64,000 nucleotides of DNA from Phytophthora quininea (taxonomy: Eukaryota; Oomycota; Peronosporomycetes; Peronosporales; Peronosporaceae). The position numbers and the translations under genes are program-made. Every line of letters begins with the position of its first letter. The first letter of the stretch is position 1. This document shows, in pieces, positions 63,957 to 64,000 of this stretch. Under the pieces are notes generated by a model. It saw nothing but the letters and a program-made list of their open reading frames with translations. It had not been told where the DNA came from and searched no databases. Where the stretch lies: positions 1 through 64,000 of the forward strand of contig JAAVTG010000473.1 of assembly GCA_011947345.1 (NCBI GenBank), read 5' to 3'.

Positions 63957-64000
63957 GCCGGGGAAGGCCTTCGCCAAGCGCGAGAAGGCTGCAATCCCCT

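Noticed and set aside
1..64000. tRNA or rRNA genes
   Set aside because: No stretch with convincing tRNA cloverleaf boxes or rRNA core sequence was noticed on reading; a covariance-model search was not possible.

Overview
The window is nuclear DNA of a plant-pathogenic oomycete, almost certainly a Phytophthora or a close peronosporalean relative. The evidence is the combination of NLP (necrosis- and ethylene-inducing peptide 1-like) genes, RXLR-EER effector genes, elicitin-like genes with Ser/Thr-rich tails, oomycete-type bZIP proteins, introns of about 57-67 bp and initiator-type promoters (GCTCAnTYYnCAnTTT).

Layout. A retroposon-like insertion with a 17-bp target duplication (96-1189) is followed by a minus-strand multi-C2 (ferlin-like) gene (1720-4381). 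From 4.8 to 37.9 kb runs an effector-rich island. It holds two NLP genes (4.9-7.6 kb), an arrestin-fold gene, a nearly identical 2.67-kb tandem array carrying three RXLR paralogues per unit (9.0-18.2 kb), an aldose 1-epimerase gene, and a second block of six NLP genes on both strands (19.9-26.4 kb). It continues with a mucin-like Thr/Cys repeat protein, three elicitin-like genes (the last with four elicitin domains), hAT transposon remnants, two small secreted-protein ORFs, and an RXLR gene interrupted by a LINE fragment. From 39.5 kb the content becomes mostly conserved genes: a coiled-coil/winged-helix protein, three bZIP-like paralogues, a two-TM protein with an inverted pseudogene copy, a G-protein gamma subunit, a SURF6 homologue, a CLPTM1 homologue, a very large modular secreted protein, an ATG1-type autophagy kinase flanked by two inverted zinc-finger paralogues, and a HIG1-domain mitochondrial protein.

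Two things shape how the window must be read. First, many otherwise conserved genes, including housekeeping ones, contain single-base frame breaks. Nearly all look like one base missing, usually in a short homopolymer run, so they probably reflect draft-sequence quality more than biology. One of these breaks makes CLPTM1 and the large secreted protein look like a single 1370-residue ORF. Second, a minority of breaks look biological: the frame break shared by all four copies of RXLR paralogue A, the nonsense codon in one NLP, the TGA in the two-TM pseudogene, and the LINE insertion in the 37.6-kb RXLR gene.

Functionally, the island groups three classes of secreted plant-interaction protein: apoplastic cytolysin-type NLPs, host-translocated RXLR effectors and sterol-binding elicitins. 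Transposon remnants and recent duplications are interspersed with them, as expected of a fast-evolving effector region. Positions of frame breaks are approximate to a few bases. Products are inferred by reading motifs, without database searches.
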